This document shows, one piece after another, positions 35,232-45,718 of a DNA stretch of 64,000 nucleotides. The notes under the pieces were generated by a model, which saw only the letters and a program-made list of their open reading frames with translations, was not told where the DNA came from and did not search any database. The position numbers were made by a program, and so were the translations under genes. Origin of the DNA: Aedes albopictus (Eukaryota > Arthropoda > Insecta > Diptera > Culicidae); assembly GCF_035046485.1 (NCBI RefSeq), contig NC_085136.1:292803080-292867079 (forward strand), given 5' to 3'. The first letter of the stretch is position 1, and the number at the start of each line of letters is the position of its first letter.

Positions 35232-35597
35232 AATAGGAAGCAATCAGTGAAGTACTAGATTGAAAGTAGTGAGCTGGATTTTTGTATGGTGAGATGATCA
35301 ATTCTCCGTTTCTGCGATAAAATGGTGCAAACAGCATGGGTTATATGTTTTCTTGACTAATTTGATGCTATTTGAGCAAAAGTTTGGGTAACTGTGTTGT
35401 TGTATTATTTATTTCTTGCAACTTCAACAACACAGTTACCCAAAGTTTTGCTCAAACAGCATCAAATTAGGCAAGAAACCATATAACCCACGCTGTTTGC
35501 ACCATTTTATCGCAGAAATGGGAAACTGATCATCTCACCATACAAAAATCCAGCTCACTATTTTCAATCTAGTACTTCACTGATTGCGTCCTATTGT
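35232..35597. mobile_element. Foldback unit 1 (about 366 bp)
   Basis: The left arm from TAGGAAGCAATCAGTGAAGT pairs with the right arm ending ATTGCGTCCTA. The arms are about 180 bp with a short loop containing TTTCTTGCAACTTC. Two related units follow (35598-36361 half unit, 36362-36726 full unit). Confidence 0.82.
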
Positions 35598-36361
35598 GAT
35601 GTTAAAGTCGCAAGAAATAAATAATACAACAACACAGTTACACAAACTTTTGCTCAAACAGCATCAAATTACACGGTAAAAAATCTACACTCTGATATAA
35701 ACTGATTGGCACTTGAATTCGCACTACTGTCTAATCAGTTTGTTATCAATCAAATATCATTCGAAAATGAACATTCAATGACTCTTCAATTTAAATGGAA
35801 ATTCACTTCAATTTGTAGTTGACAATGTTTTGATTTCAAAACAAGAATTAAAAAAAAGTGATCACCACACCCAAGATTCGATACCAGGACCTTGAGATTC
35901 ACGATCATCTGTTTTCCCACTACACTACTTCACATCTGTTAGAGAGGTGCGTATCGAAGCGAAGCACTTTCTACCACCTGTCATCTATATTTACTTTCAT
36001 GTCCAAAACAGTCATTACCAAACCAATAGCTTTTCACTTTGGATCGTACTGCTTTATACAGTAGTGCAAATCTAAGTGATTTTCAGTTAATTTCTCCGGT
36101 GGGTTTGTTTTGGTTCTGAAATCAACACTGACAACATTGTGATTTCAAAGGAAAAACATTGCTGATCATGTTGATTGGGATGTTGAATAGTTAATGGATT
36201 TTTCCCTTACATCGAGCGTGCAGATTTTTTACCGTGTAGGCAAGAAATCATAATACCCACGCTGTGTGCTCCATTCCATTGCAGAAATGGAGCATTGATC
36301 ATCTGACCATACAAAAATTCAGCTCACTACTTTCAATCTAGTACTTGACCTATTGCTTCCT
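35598..36361. mobile_element. Foldback half-unit 2, split by a MITE
   Basis: Only a right arm is present (35613-35671 and 36237-36361), interrupted by the 565-bp element at 35672-36236. The unbroken arms of units 1 and 3 show the empty site (GCATCAAATTAGGCAAG). Confidence 0.78.
35672..36236. mobile_element. TA-flanked MITE (565 bp) with an internal tRNA-like region
   Basis: The left end CACGGTAAAAAATCTACAC and right end GTGCAGATTTTTTACCGTG are flanked by TA (35670-35671, 36237-36238). The empty site is seen in the sister arm near 35460-35475. On the minus strand the interior at about 35862-35950 carries TAGTGTAGTGGG and GGTATCGAATCTTG, resembling worn A and B boxes. Confidence 0.88.
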
Positions 36362-36726
36362 ATAGGACACGATCGGTGAAGTACTAGAATTGAAGTAATG
36401 AGCTTAATTTTTGTATGGTGAGAAGGTCGATTTTGCGTTTCTGTAATGCAATGATTCAAAAAGCGTGGGTATTATGATTCCTTGCCTAGTTTGATGCTGT
36501 TTGAGTAAAACTTTGGGTAACTGTGTTGTTTACGTTGCAAGAAATGGAGAAAACAACAACAGGGTTACCCAAAGTTTTGCTCAATCATCATCCAATTAGG
36601 CAAGGAATCATTATACCCACGCTTTTTAATCCATTTCATTGCAGAAACGGAGAATTGGCCTTCTCACCATACAAAAATTCAGCTCATTACTTCAATTCTA
36701 GTACTTCCCCGATTGCTTCCTATTGA
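36362..36726. mobile_element. Foldback unit 3 (about 365 bp)
   Basis: The left arm from GATCGGTGAAGTACTAG pairs with the right arm ending CCCCGATTGCTTCCTATT. The arms are diverged copies of unit 1, with AACAACAACAGGGTTACCC near the loop. The short ORF at 36523-36726 is incidental. Confidence 0.8.
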
Positions 36727-36758
36727 AATCGTTTCATACTTCATAGAAAATGTTCTGG

Positions 36759-37105
36759 CACAGATAACAGATGTTTATGCTAGTACAAATTTTTCGCAGA
36801 ATCCTGTGTAAATGTTCAAAACGATATACGTTGGCTCACTACCGCCATCTACTCAACTGATTGCGTCATTACATCTAACTTGAATGCAAGAATAGTTCAA
36901 AGTTCCACTTTCATTCAAGATCGAATACAATCTTGAATGTAAAATTGCGTAGTGCATGCAATCTTGAAAGCGATCACTGACTATCGATCACTGCGCCATC
37001 TCTAAATGATTGCCACATGAGTTTCAGCTGCTCGTTGCATACAAAATGGCTGTTGAGCATTTTTACACACATTGCCAATATAAGCATAAACGTCTGTTAT
37101 CTGTG
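36759..37105. mobile_element. 347-bp MITE, twin copy 2
   Basis: The sequence and ends match copy 1 (34458-34804). Its TSD is GTTCTGG (36752-36758 and 37106-37112), again 7 bp. The different TSD shows independent insertion; a duplicated segment would carry copy 1's TSD. Confidence 0.9.
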
Positions 37106-37499
37106 GTTCTGGTAAAACATGAAATTTTCTCATTAAAGTGAAATTTGTATCAAAAAATAAACTGAAATTCTCCTTTATAAAACACATTGCTTCCTAATAA
37201 AACGTAAATGCTCCAAAATAAAATGCAGATTAACCCTCGAGCAATCGTGCTGTTGTATTTTGCACAACACGTTGAAAAAATCCTGCTTTTTGTACTTTTT
37301 GCTGGCGGTGGTGGCCAACCGCACGAGCTACGGAAGGTTAATAACCCATGAGAAATTTTTATGTTTAAATGGTACATTTTCTATAAAGTATAGAACGTTT
37401 TCAGTTATTCATGGATAACATTGTGCGTTTTCTTGATTCATGATTTATGAAGTAATTCAGAAGGTTAGACTTGGCATTTTATTGTTAATTTTAAATTGG
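37106..37499. other. AT-rich DNA containing a 112-bp TTAA-ended element
   Basis: Apart from the small element at 37230-37341, I see only AT-rich sequence with AAAATAAAA and GAAATT words. Confidence 0.45.
37230..37341. mobile_element. Miniature TTAA-ended element, copy 1
   Basis: It starts TTAACCCTCGAGCAATCGTG and ends CACGAGCTACGGAAGGTTAA. Internally it has GCTGGCGGTGGTGGCC. A diverged relative of similar layout is at 41498-41597. TTAA may be TSD or part of the TIR. Confidence 0.62.
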
Positions 37500-37864
37500 G
37501 AAAGTTAGGAGTGAACAGTGAGGAGTGATAAGTAAATCGTAAGGAATAAGCAATAAAGTAGGGAGCAGTGAGAAATGATAAAGGAATGAAGGATATGAAG
37601 TGAGTGCTGAAGAATAAGGGGTGAGGAGTGAGTAAAAAGTTATTAGGGAGGAGTGAAAATTGAAAGGTGGAGGGTGAGGAGCATGAAGTGAGGAGTAAGA
37701 AATAAATAGTTTTGAGTGACCAGCGAGGGAGGATTAAAGGAGAGAGATTGAAATGAGGAGTGAGAAGAGAGAAAGTGGAAGTGAGTTGTGTGAATTGAGG
37801 AGTAAGCAGCGAAAAGTGAGGATTGAGAAGAGAACAAAGACGAATGATAACTGAAACGCAAAAA

Positions 37865-38042
37865 CCCAAGTAACACACTTGTCGCAGAAGTGTTACGGCG
37901 GCGCAGGTTTTTATTGAGCAGAAGTCACTGTGATCTACATGTAACAAATAAACACTTACTTGATAAAAGCAAGTCACAATGACTTCTGCGCAACAAAAAC
38001 CTGCGCCGCCTTAACTCTTCTGTGACAAGTGTGTTACTTGGG
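37865..38042. mobile_element. CCC...GGG foldback MITE A (178 bp)
   Basis: The ends CCCAAGTAACACACTTGTC and GACAAGTGTGTTACTTGGG are exact inverted repeats flanked by AA (37863-37864, 38043-38044). The arms carry GGCGGCGCAGGTTTTT and its complement. Confidence 0.87.
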
Positions 38043-38311
38043 AAGTTATGAGCATTGAGGAGTGTGGAGCGGTGTCAAGTGAAATCAATGAAAAGCTTTA
38101 GTGATAAGTGAACCGTAAAGAATGGTCGGGGGCGGTGAGAATTGCGTAAAAACCAGTGAAGAATGCGAACTAAAAAGTGAAGACTGAGGATCGAGTTGAG
38201 AAGAGTGAAGAGTGAATAGTAAAAAGTAAGTAGTATAGACTCCTCACTCACAAGTAAGAAGAAGTAAGTAGTGATGAAAGAAAGTAAAGAATGTCAAACT
38301 GCGAGAAATGA

Positions 38312-38477
38312 CCCGAGCAACACACATGTTATATAAGAGTTACGGCAGCGCAAGTTTTGGTTGTATAGAAGTTAATTTGACGTAATTCTAACATTGTGTT
38401 GAAATAACGTCAAATATACTCATATACAACCAAAACTTGCGCTGTCGTAACTTATATATAATATGTGTGTGTTGGGG
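38312..38477. mobile_element. CCC...GGG foldback MITE B (166 bp)
   Basis: The ends CCCGAGCAACACACATG and ATGTGTGTGTTGGGG face each other. The arms share GCGCAAGTTTTGGTTGTAT with MITE C. Its TSD is ambiguous. Confidence 0.82.
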
Positions 38478-38586
38478 AGTAGTGATAAGTGAGCAGCCAT
38501 GAGTGAGAAGTAATGCATAAAGAGTAAGCAATGAAGAATGAGCAGTTGAGAGTCAGCGGTGAGGAGTGAGTGAAAACTAATTACTA

Positions 38587-38753
38587 CCCAAGCAACACAC
38601 ATGTCATATAAGAGTCACGACAGCGCAAGTTTTGGTTGTATAGAAGTTTATTTCACGTTATTCTAACATAGTGTTCAAATAACGTCAAATTTACTACTAT
38701 ACAACCAAAACTTGCGCTGCCGTAACTCTTTTATAACAAGCGTGTTGCTTGGG
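38587..38753. mobile_element. CCC...GGG foldback MITE C (167 bp)
   Basis: The ends CCCAAGCAACACACATG and CGTGTTGCTTGGG are flanked by TA (38585-38586, 38754-38755). It is a close relative of MITE B in the arms and loop. Confidence 0.85.
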
Positions 38754-38860
38754 TAAGCGTTGAAAAGTGATGAGTGTGGAGTGAAGAGTGAGATTCAGAA
38801 AGGAGTGAAAGAAGAGGAGTTAGGAGTAACCAGTAAGGACATAGAACGTTTGTTTTGTGT

Positions 38861-39184
38861 CACCACCCCCTCCCCCTTTCATAGATTCGAAAATAGGTTA
38901 ATGGACTAAACTGTTGATTTCTAAAGTCGAATAATATCAAAATGTTCTTAAGATGAAAGTTATTTTATTATTCACTATATTTTGTCCCTAGAAGTAATTC
39001 ATCTATAATGCAGTAATTTAGATCCAGTCAGAGAAATTAAAATATTTATACCGGAAGTCGGGCATACATATGTTGAACGCATCCTTAAGCTAACACATCC
39101 CAATGCTGACGGATTATTGCTAATTATTTTACGGTTCACACTAGTACTTGACATTTTAATTTATCAGATTTTCATTTTTAAATT
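38861..39184. other. Unassigned AT-rich DNA
   Basis: I see no gene or repeat boundary. Confidence 0.35.
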
Positions 39185-41460
39185 TCATGGACTTCAGATA
39201 GGTTCAGGGGTTCCAGGGAGCTTCTAAGAGGGTTTCAGGTATGTTTCAGAAACGTATCAAGGCTTTTCAGTGAATTTCAGGAGGATTTCGAAGGAACTTT
39301 CGTTGGATTTAGATGCCGCCCTCTGAAATGCCCTTGTAACCAGTACTGAAAGTTTCATTTCGACATATCTAAATTCATTTTAGATACTTCCAGCACTGCT
39401 TGCAACTCCTTAGACTCCTAGAATCTTCATGAAACGCCCCTTACACCTCCCGGAAACCCCAAATACGCTTTTGAAATTCTTCTGAAAGCGCCTGAAACCG
39501 TTTGGAATGTCCTTGATCGTTCTTAAACTCCCTGAGACGCCCTGGAGCGACCCTGAACATACCAGAAACATTCCGGAACGCTCCCGAATTGATCAACAGG
39601 GGTTTCCCGTGGACTTCACCCTCTGGAATGCCCAGAAGCTCCCTGGAAAACCCCTGAAACTCCTTTGAAACCACAAAAAGCCATTGGAACGCCTCTGAAA
39701 ATCCTTAAAACACTAGAACGACCCTCAACTCCCTGCAACACCCTTGAACCCGCCTAGAGATCCAAGGACGCCACTGAAATCGCCTAGAACTCCCCTGAAA
39801 CCACCTGGAATGTCCCCCTTGGAACACCTCTGAAATCCCTGGAACTTCCCAAACGGTCCCGTAATCCCCTCGAATCTCCAGCAAACCCCCTAAAACTCCC
39901 AGGGACACACCCCCTAAAACTTTTTAAAAGCTTATGGGACGCCTCATAAAGCCCCTGGAACGCTCCTGAAACCCCTTGAAAACCCCTGGAACGCTCCTGA
40001 AAAGCCTGTAATGCCTATTAAACGCCACGGTATACCCTAAACCCCTTCGAAACTCCTCAAACGCCCCTAAAATTCCCTGAAACCCCTTGCAGACTCCTCG
40101 AACGACACTGAAATCTCTCGAACGCTCCTGAAACCCCTATAACGCTCATGCAACATTCCTGAAACCTTCTGAAACGTCTATGAAACTCCCTGGAATACCC
40201 ACAAAATCCCCTGGAACCACCATTCAACGCCCCTCAAGCCCCCTTGGGTGCTTCTGAAATCTCTCAAAAACCCCTGGAATGCACTTGAAGCTCCATGCAA
40301 CACTCCTGGAACGCCCTAGGAAAAGTCCTAGACCGCCTCTGAAATTCCTTGGATCAACCCTGTAACGTCCTTTGAACCTCATGCAACCCCCTCAAACTCT
40401 CTGAAACACCCCTGAAACCCCTTGAACGTCTCTGAAATCCCTTGAAATCCCCTGGTACGCTCATGAAACTCTTTGAAATGCACCTGTAAAGCCCCAGAAA
40501 CACCTTGAGACAATCTGGATTATCGCTGAAACTGCAACGCCCCTGAAATCGAGAAAGTATTTGGCAGTCATGCTAACAGTTTAAGCACTTTATATAATGG
40601 CAGTGTTCAACAATTGTTTAATGCAGAAAGGTTCCAGAGGGTTACAATGCGATTTCAGGGATCTTAAGGAACTTCTGAAGGTTTTGGGGGCTTAAGGGGA
40701 CTAAAATACATTTACATGGAATTCATGGTGTTTTAGAGAGTTTTAAGAGGGTTTCCGGTGATTCTGAGAGGCATCAGAGGTTTCAGATGTGTTTCAAGGC
40801 GTTTCTGTGGGTTTCAGAGCAAATTCCAAGTACTTCAAACGGCTTCACAGGCTTTCAAGTAAGCTACAGTGGGGGTTAACGGAAATTTCAGAGTGAAACG
40901 AAGATTTTAGAACGCTTCACAGACTTTTATGTGAGCTTACAAGTGGTTTCATGGGTATTTCAGAGGCGTTTCAGAGCGTTTCAGCGTGTTTCAGACGGGT
41001 TCTGAAAAGTTTCAGGAGGCTTTAGAGCAACACAGGAGTTTTAGGGGGGTTCCGTAGGCGTTTCAAGGAGTTTTAGGGCCCTTTAACAGGTTTCAGAGAG
41101 GTCAAAGAGGACTTTCAGGCGAGCTTCGGGGGAGTTTCAGGAAGGTTTCAATGACGTGTAATGGTGTTTCAATGGCTTCACAGGCCTGCAGGTGAGCTAC
41201 AATGGGGTTTCACGGAGTTTTCAGACGTTTTAATGCGTTTTAAAGCGTTTCTGCGTGTTTCAGATGAATTCCCGAGAGTTTCAAAGCTTCAGAGAAGTTT
41301 CAAAGGGTTTCAGATGCGTTTCAAAGTGGTTCCGCGGCTTTAAGGTGTTAAGGTTGAAACACCTCTGAAGCACATCTGAAAGCGTGTGATTTCAGATGTG
41401 CTTCAGAGGTGTGTCAAGGGCAGGAGTTTAAAAAGAGCTTCAAGATGTTTTAGGTTTGCA
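39185..41460. repeat. Degenerate CCCTGAAAC/GGTTTCAGG short repeat with strand switch
   Basis: From about 39420 to 40550 the plus strand is C-rich (CCCCTGAAACCCC, CCTGGAACGCTCCTGAAA). From about 40620 to 41450 it is the complement (GGGTTTCAGAG, GGTTTCAGGAGG). The short first part (39185-39330) is also G-rich. The switch near 40560-40620 is a non-repetitive AT-rich patch. Short ORFs are by-products. Confidence 0.7.
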
Positions 41461-41497
41461 GATTCGATGACCTTTACTTAAGGGAGTTCTCGGACCC

Positions 41498-41597
41498 TTA
41501 ACCCTTCAGTAGTCGCACAGTAGTATTCTGTAGCTCACGTTCAAAAAAAGCTGGTGCTGGCGATGGTGGCAGTCGAACGCAACAGTCGAAAGGTTAA
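41498..41597. mobile_element. Miniature TTAA-ended element, copy 2
   Basis: It starts TTAACCCTTCAGTAGTCGC and ends GCAACAGTCGAAAGGTTAA. Internally it has GCTGGTGCTGGCGATGGTGG. It shares layout with 37230-37341. Confidence 0.62.
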
Positions 41598-41885
41598 AGA
41601 GTAATTGAACTAACCACTTGATAGATTGTTGCTACCTGAGGTCCATGGGAGGGGGAGGAATCCTCAGTCAGACATTGAACTATCCACCTGACTGTATACC
41701 GTCTCCCCCATTGGTTTGACCTCATTTATTCTGAACAATTTTTAATTTGACTCCCTCTAATCTGCACATCGTTCAAACTAAAAATGGTCTAAACGTCATA
41801 TTGCTCATGGAACGGGGTGAAACGGAACGCAGAATCAAAACAAGAAAGCAAAAACGCAACCATCAGTGTGTTTTTCGATGTCCAC

Positions 41886-42802
41886 AGGGTTACTAGAAAC
41901 ACCCGGGACGATCTACTTTTGGTAGAAATGCAATATCTTCTTTGTTTTAAAACATTTTACCCCGGATTTTTTTATAGTCAAGGGGAATAGTTCTGCTAAG
42001 AAATGCATGGTACCTCCCCCCTTTGCACCCTCCCCCTTTTGCGAGCAGCCGAAAATACGTGGCTTTTTAATGTTTTTTTTTATAAATTCTACATGTTTTT
42101 GCTCAATTTTTATCGTTTTGCTAATCATCAAGAGTTTTCACAGATCCTAGACATGCAATCTATTACTACCCATCATAGTCTGTTGAAGTTTTGGTCCCAG
42201 AGCTATTCTAAGGCCTCCAAAGTACTCCGAAGTATGTGACACAAATCTAACATTCTCTACCACATTTTATACACGATGAATGATCACAGAACAGAGTCTA
42301 CGGTACTCAAAAAGCCTCAAAGCATCCCTAGAAAATTCATGGTACATGAATTGGATGATCTAGGTCATTCAAACTACTCTGGAATTCATTTTCTTAAGAT
42401 CTAAAACATCTACCATCGTTTGTGTTCACTCTGTTCAAGAAATTTAGTCACGTTGATGTCTATTAGACCTCATAATGCTATGAGCAACTTGATATTGTGG
42501 TTGTTGGATATTCCGTGAAATACAAATGGCCTCCAATACACCTTGAAGTTTGGGTTACGATATCTACATACTGTATCATGCTTTAGTAGTGAAAAATTTT
42601 CGTCGAATGTAGTATATACTGCTGATGGAACCTCAGTGAACATCTATAATGCTTTTGGTACATCTATGGGTTATTACAGGCTTTCCAAACTATCCTGGAA
42701 TTAGGATCTTCAAGGTCTACAGGCTCTACTCTTGTTTTTCTTCACTCAATCGGCATAATTCTGTCACGATTGTGTCTTTTGCACCTTATTACATTACGAG
42801 TA
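41886..42802. repeat. Large palindrome, left arm
   Basis: The reverse complement of this segment lies at 44909-46960 once three insertions are removed. Matching landmarks include AGAAATGCAATATCTTCTTTG (41926 against about 46914), GAAATGCATGGTACCTCCC-like sequence, and GGCTTTCCAAACTATCCTGG (42680 against about 45030). The match stops at ATTACGAG (42795-42802). Confidence 0.85.
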
Positions 42803-43170
42803 TCTCTATTTGTTGCTATTTGGGTGTCCACTGGCATACAAATGGACCCAATGTATTTTGAAGTATGGGTCGCAATATCTCAGGATATTTTTATTGTAGA
42901 AAATGCTCGCCGAATATAATATACGCTACTCTTAGAACGTCAGAGTGCAATTCTGATAACTTAGCAACATCTACTTGGTGGTCCAGGTCATCGAAACTAT
43001 TCTAGAATTAAGACCTTCAAATGCTACAAGCTCTATTCTTGTATCTCTTTACTTTATCTGCGTAATTCTTCCACAATTACCTATGTTGTATCTCATAATA
43101 AATATTGAGTATATTTTTGTATTGCTTGTGCATCCACTGACATACAAATGATCGTTATGGTATTTGGAAG
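42209..43170. repeat. Diverged tandem repeat of about 310-320 bp, three units
   Basis: Unit starts are recognisable as GGCCTCCAAAGTACTCCGAA (about 42210), GGCCTCCAATACACCTTGAA (about 42529) and GGACCCAATGTATTTTGAAG (about 42843). Each ends in a CATACAAATGG-like word. Units 1 and 2 fall within the palindrome arm; unit 3 lies in the spacer. No ORF persists across units. Confidence 0.68.
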
Positions 43171-43174
43171 CGTC

Positions 43175-44908
43175 GAAAATTACCCAAGAATTCCACTAGA
43201 CGTTCCTCGGAAATTCCTCCAGGAGTCCATCAGAAATTCATCGTGATGTTCTCCGAGAACATCTTCGAGTTCCTAGGGAATGCCTCAGGACTTCTCGTGA
43301 CATTCTGCAGGAGTTTCCCAGCAGTTTCTCAAAAATTTCTTCAGGAGCTATGCTGGAATTCCTTCAGGAGATCCTCAGGAATTACATCAAAAACTTTTCG
43401 AAAAGTCCTGCAGGAGATCCTCAAGAATTGCTCCAGAAATTCCCCGAGGATTACACGGAAGTCCCCCAAAGATTTCACCAGGCATTCCCTTTTAACTTCC
43501 CAAGGAAATTTCCTCAAGAGTTCCTCCAGGAATTTTCCTAGGAATTTATACAGGGATTGCAACAGCGATTTCGCTAGAAATTCTTCCAGGGATTCCTTAA
43601 GAGATCTCTTCAGGAATACCCCCAGGGATTCCTTCGAGAATTCCTCCATGGACTCATCAAGGAATTCATTCAGGTATTCCTCCAGAAATTCTTCCAGAGC
43701 TCCTTCAGGAACTCACCCAAGATTTTATTCGACAACTAATCCAGGGATTTCTTCAAGATTCAATGGATTTTTCCAGAAATTCAGAGTTTCCCCAGGAATT
43801 CTTCCAGAGAATTTCTCCGGGTAATCTTCCCGGGTATTTTTTGCAGAAATTCCTCCAGGAATACCTCCGGGAACTTCTTCATGGATAACTGCTAATTTAT
43901 CCATGAGTTCATCAAGGGATTCCTTCAGAAATTCCTCCACGGTGTCCACCAGAAATTCTTCCAGGAGTTCCTCCAGGAATTCCAACAGGGATACTTCCCG
44001 GAAATCATCACAGGGATTGCTTCTTAAATTCTTTCAGGAATTTCATCAGTCATACCTCCAAAGATTCCTTCAGGAGTTCTTTCTGGATATACTCGAGGAT
44101 ATATTCCAGAAATTACTCCAGCAAATACTCCAGGAGTTCCTTCAGGAATTACTCCAGAAATTTCTCCAGGAATACTCTACGAATTCCTTCTGGAATTTCT
44201 ACAGGAATCGTCTAGGAATTGTTCCGGGAAACATCTCAGGAATTCCTTCAAGAAACATTCCAGGAATTCCTCCAGCAATAACTACAGGAATTGCTGTAGG
44301 AATTACGATAAGAATTTCTCCAGAAATTCCTTCAATTCCAGTTATTGCGGGAAACACGTGAGGTATTCGGAATTACTCGCATGAATTTATCCATGAATTT
44401 TTATAGGAAATACTTCATGAAACTCTCCAGAAATTCCTCCAGAAAATAAAAATTGAAAAAAATGACTTCAAAATTTCCTTGCAGGGCAAGGGAATCCTTC
44501 AGGAATTTCTCTAAGAATTTCCCTGGGAAATTCTTTAAAAACTCCTTCACAAATTACTGCATTAATTCTAGAAGGAAGTACTCCAGGAATTCCTCCAGGG
44601 TATTCTCCAGATATTTCTTCAAGAAATTCTTGAAGAAATTCCTAGAAGCATTCCTGTAGGGATTCTTGGAGGAGTTCCTGAAAAAAATCTTCAAAGAATT
44701 CCTGGAGAAATTAGTAGAGATTTTTTTGTAATTTTTATTTGTGTATTTTAACTTATGCTAATTCTACACTAATTTCTAGACAGATTCTTGGAGGAATTCT
44801 TGAAAGATTTCGTGAAGGAATTCATGGAAAGGATTTCTAGAAGGGATTGTTGGAGGAGTTCTTGGTGGATATCTTGGAGAAATTCCTGGACGAATTCTTG
44901 AAGGACTC
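43175..44908. repeat. Degenerate GAATTCC repeat in the palindrome spacer
   Basis: The plus strand reads AATTCCTCCAGGAATTCC-like words up to about 44640, then the opposite sense (GAATTCTTGGAGGAATTC) to 44908. The 193-codon ORF at 43243-43824 and its neighbours on both strands read monotonous N/S/R/F or E/F/L peptides and derive from the repeat. Confidence 0.7.
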
Positions 44909-45171
44909 GTAATATAATGAGGAGCAACAGACACAATCGAGAAAGAATTATGCAGATAGAGTGAAGAAAAACAAGGGTAGAGCCTGTAGACCTTGAAGAT
45001 CCTGATTCCAGGATAGTTTGGAAAGCCTGGAATAACCCATGGATGTACCAAAAGCATTATAGATGTGCACTGAGGTTCCATCTGCAGTATAGACTACATT
45101 CGACGAAAATTTTTCACAACAAAAGCATAATACAGTATGTAGATATCGTAACCCAAACTTCAAAGTGTATT

Positions 45172-45267
45172 CCCAATAAACATTTTTGCTATACAAAAGT
45201 GGAACAAACCACTCTTAAGCAAACTTCAGCTTAAGAAACTGTTGTTCAGCTAGTTCTGTTTCTTGGG
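45172..45267. mobile_element. CCC...GGG mini-MITE (96 bp) with 2-bp TSD
   Basis: It starts CCCAATAAACATTTTTGC and ends CTGTTTCTTGGG, flanked by TT on both sides (45170-45171, 45268-45269). The opposite palindrome arm has the empty site with a single copy of the dinucleotide. The ends resemble MITEs at 37865-38753. Confidence 0.76.
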
Positions 45268-45718
45268 TTGGAGGTCATTTGTATTCCACGGAATGTCCAA
45301 CTACCACAATATCGAGTTGCTCATAGCATTGTGAGGTCTAATGGACATCAACTTGACTAAATTTCTGAACAGATTGAATACAAACGATGGTAGATGTTTT
45401 AGATCTTAAGAAAATGAATTCCAGAGTAATTTGAATGACCTAGATCATCCAATACATGTACCATGAATTTTCTAGGGGTGCATTGAGGCTTCTTGAATAC
45501 CGTAGACTCTGTTCTGTGATCATTCATCGTGTATAAAATTTGGTAGAGAATGTTAGATTTGTGTCACAAACTTCGGAGTACTTTGGAGGCCTTAGAATAG
45601 CTCTGGGACCAAAACTTCAACAGACTATGATGGGTAGTAATACATTGCATGTCTAGGATCTGTGAAAACTATTGATGATTAACAAAACGATAAAATTTGA
45701 GCAAAAACATGCAGAATT

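Larger units (their letters stand above)
37500..38860. repeat. Degenerate AGTGAGG-type repeat hosting three MITEs
   Basis: The low-complexity tract resembles 34850-35231 and is interrupted at 37865-38042, 38312-38477 and 38587-38753. Confidence 0.68.

Noticed and set aside
43243..44361. 193- and 152-codon ORFs in the GAATTCC repeat
   Set aside because: The peptides are low-complexity N/S/R/F or Q/E/F/L strings explained by the repeat words, with overlapping ORFs on the other strand.
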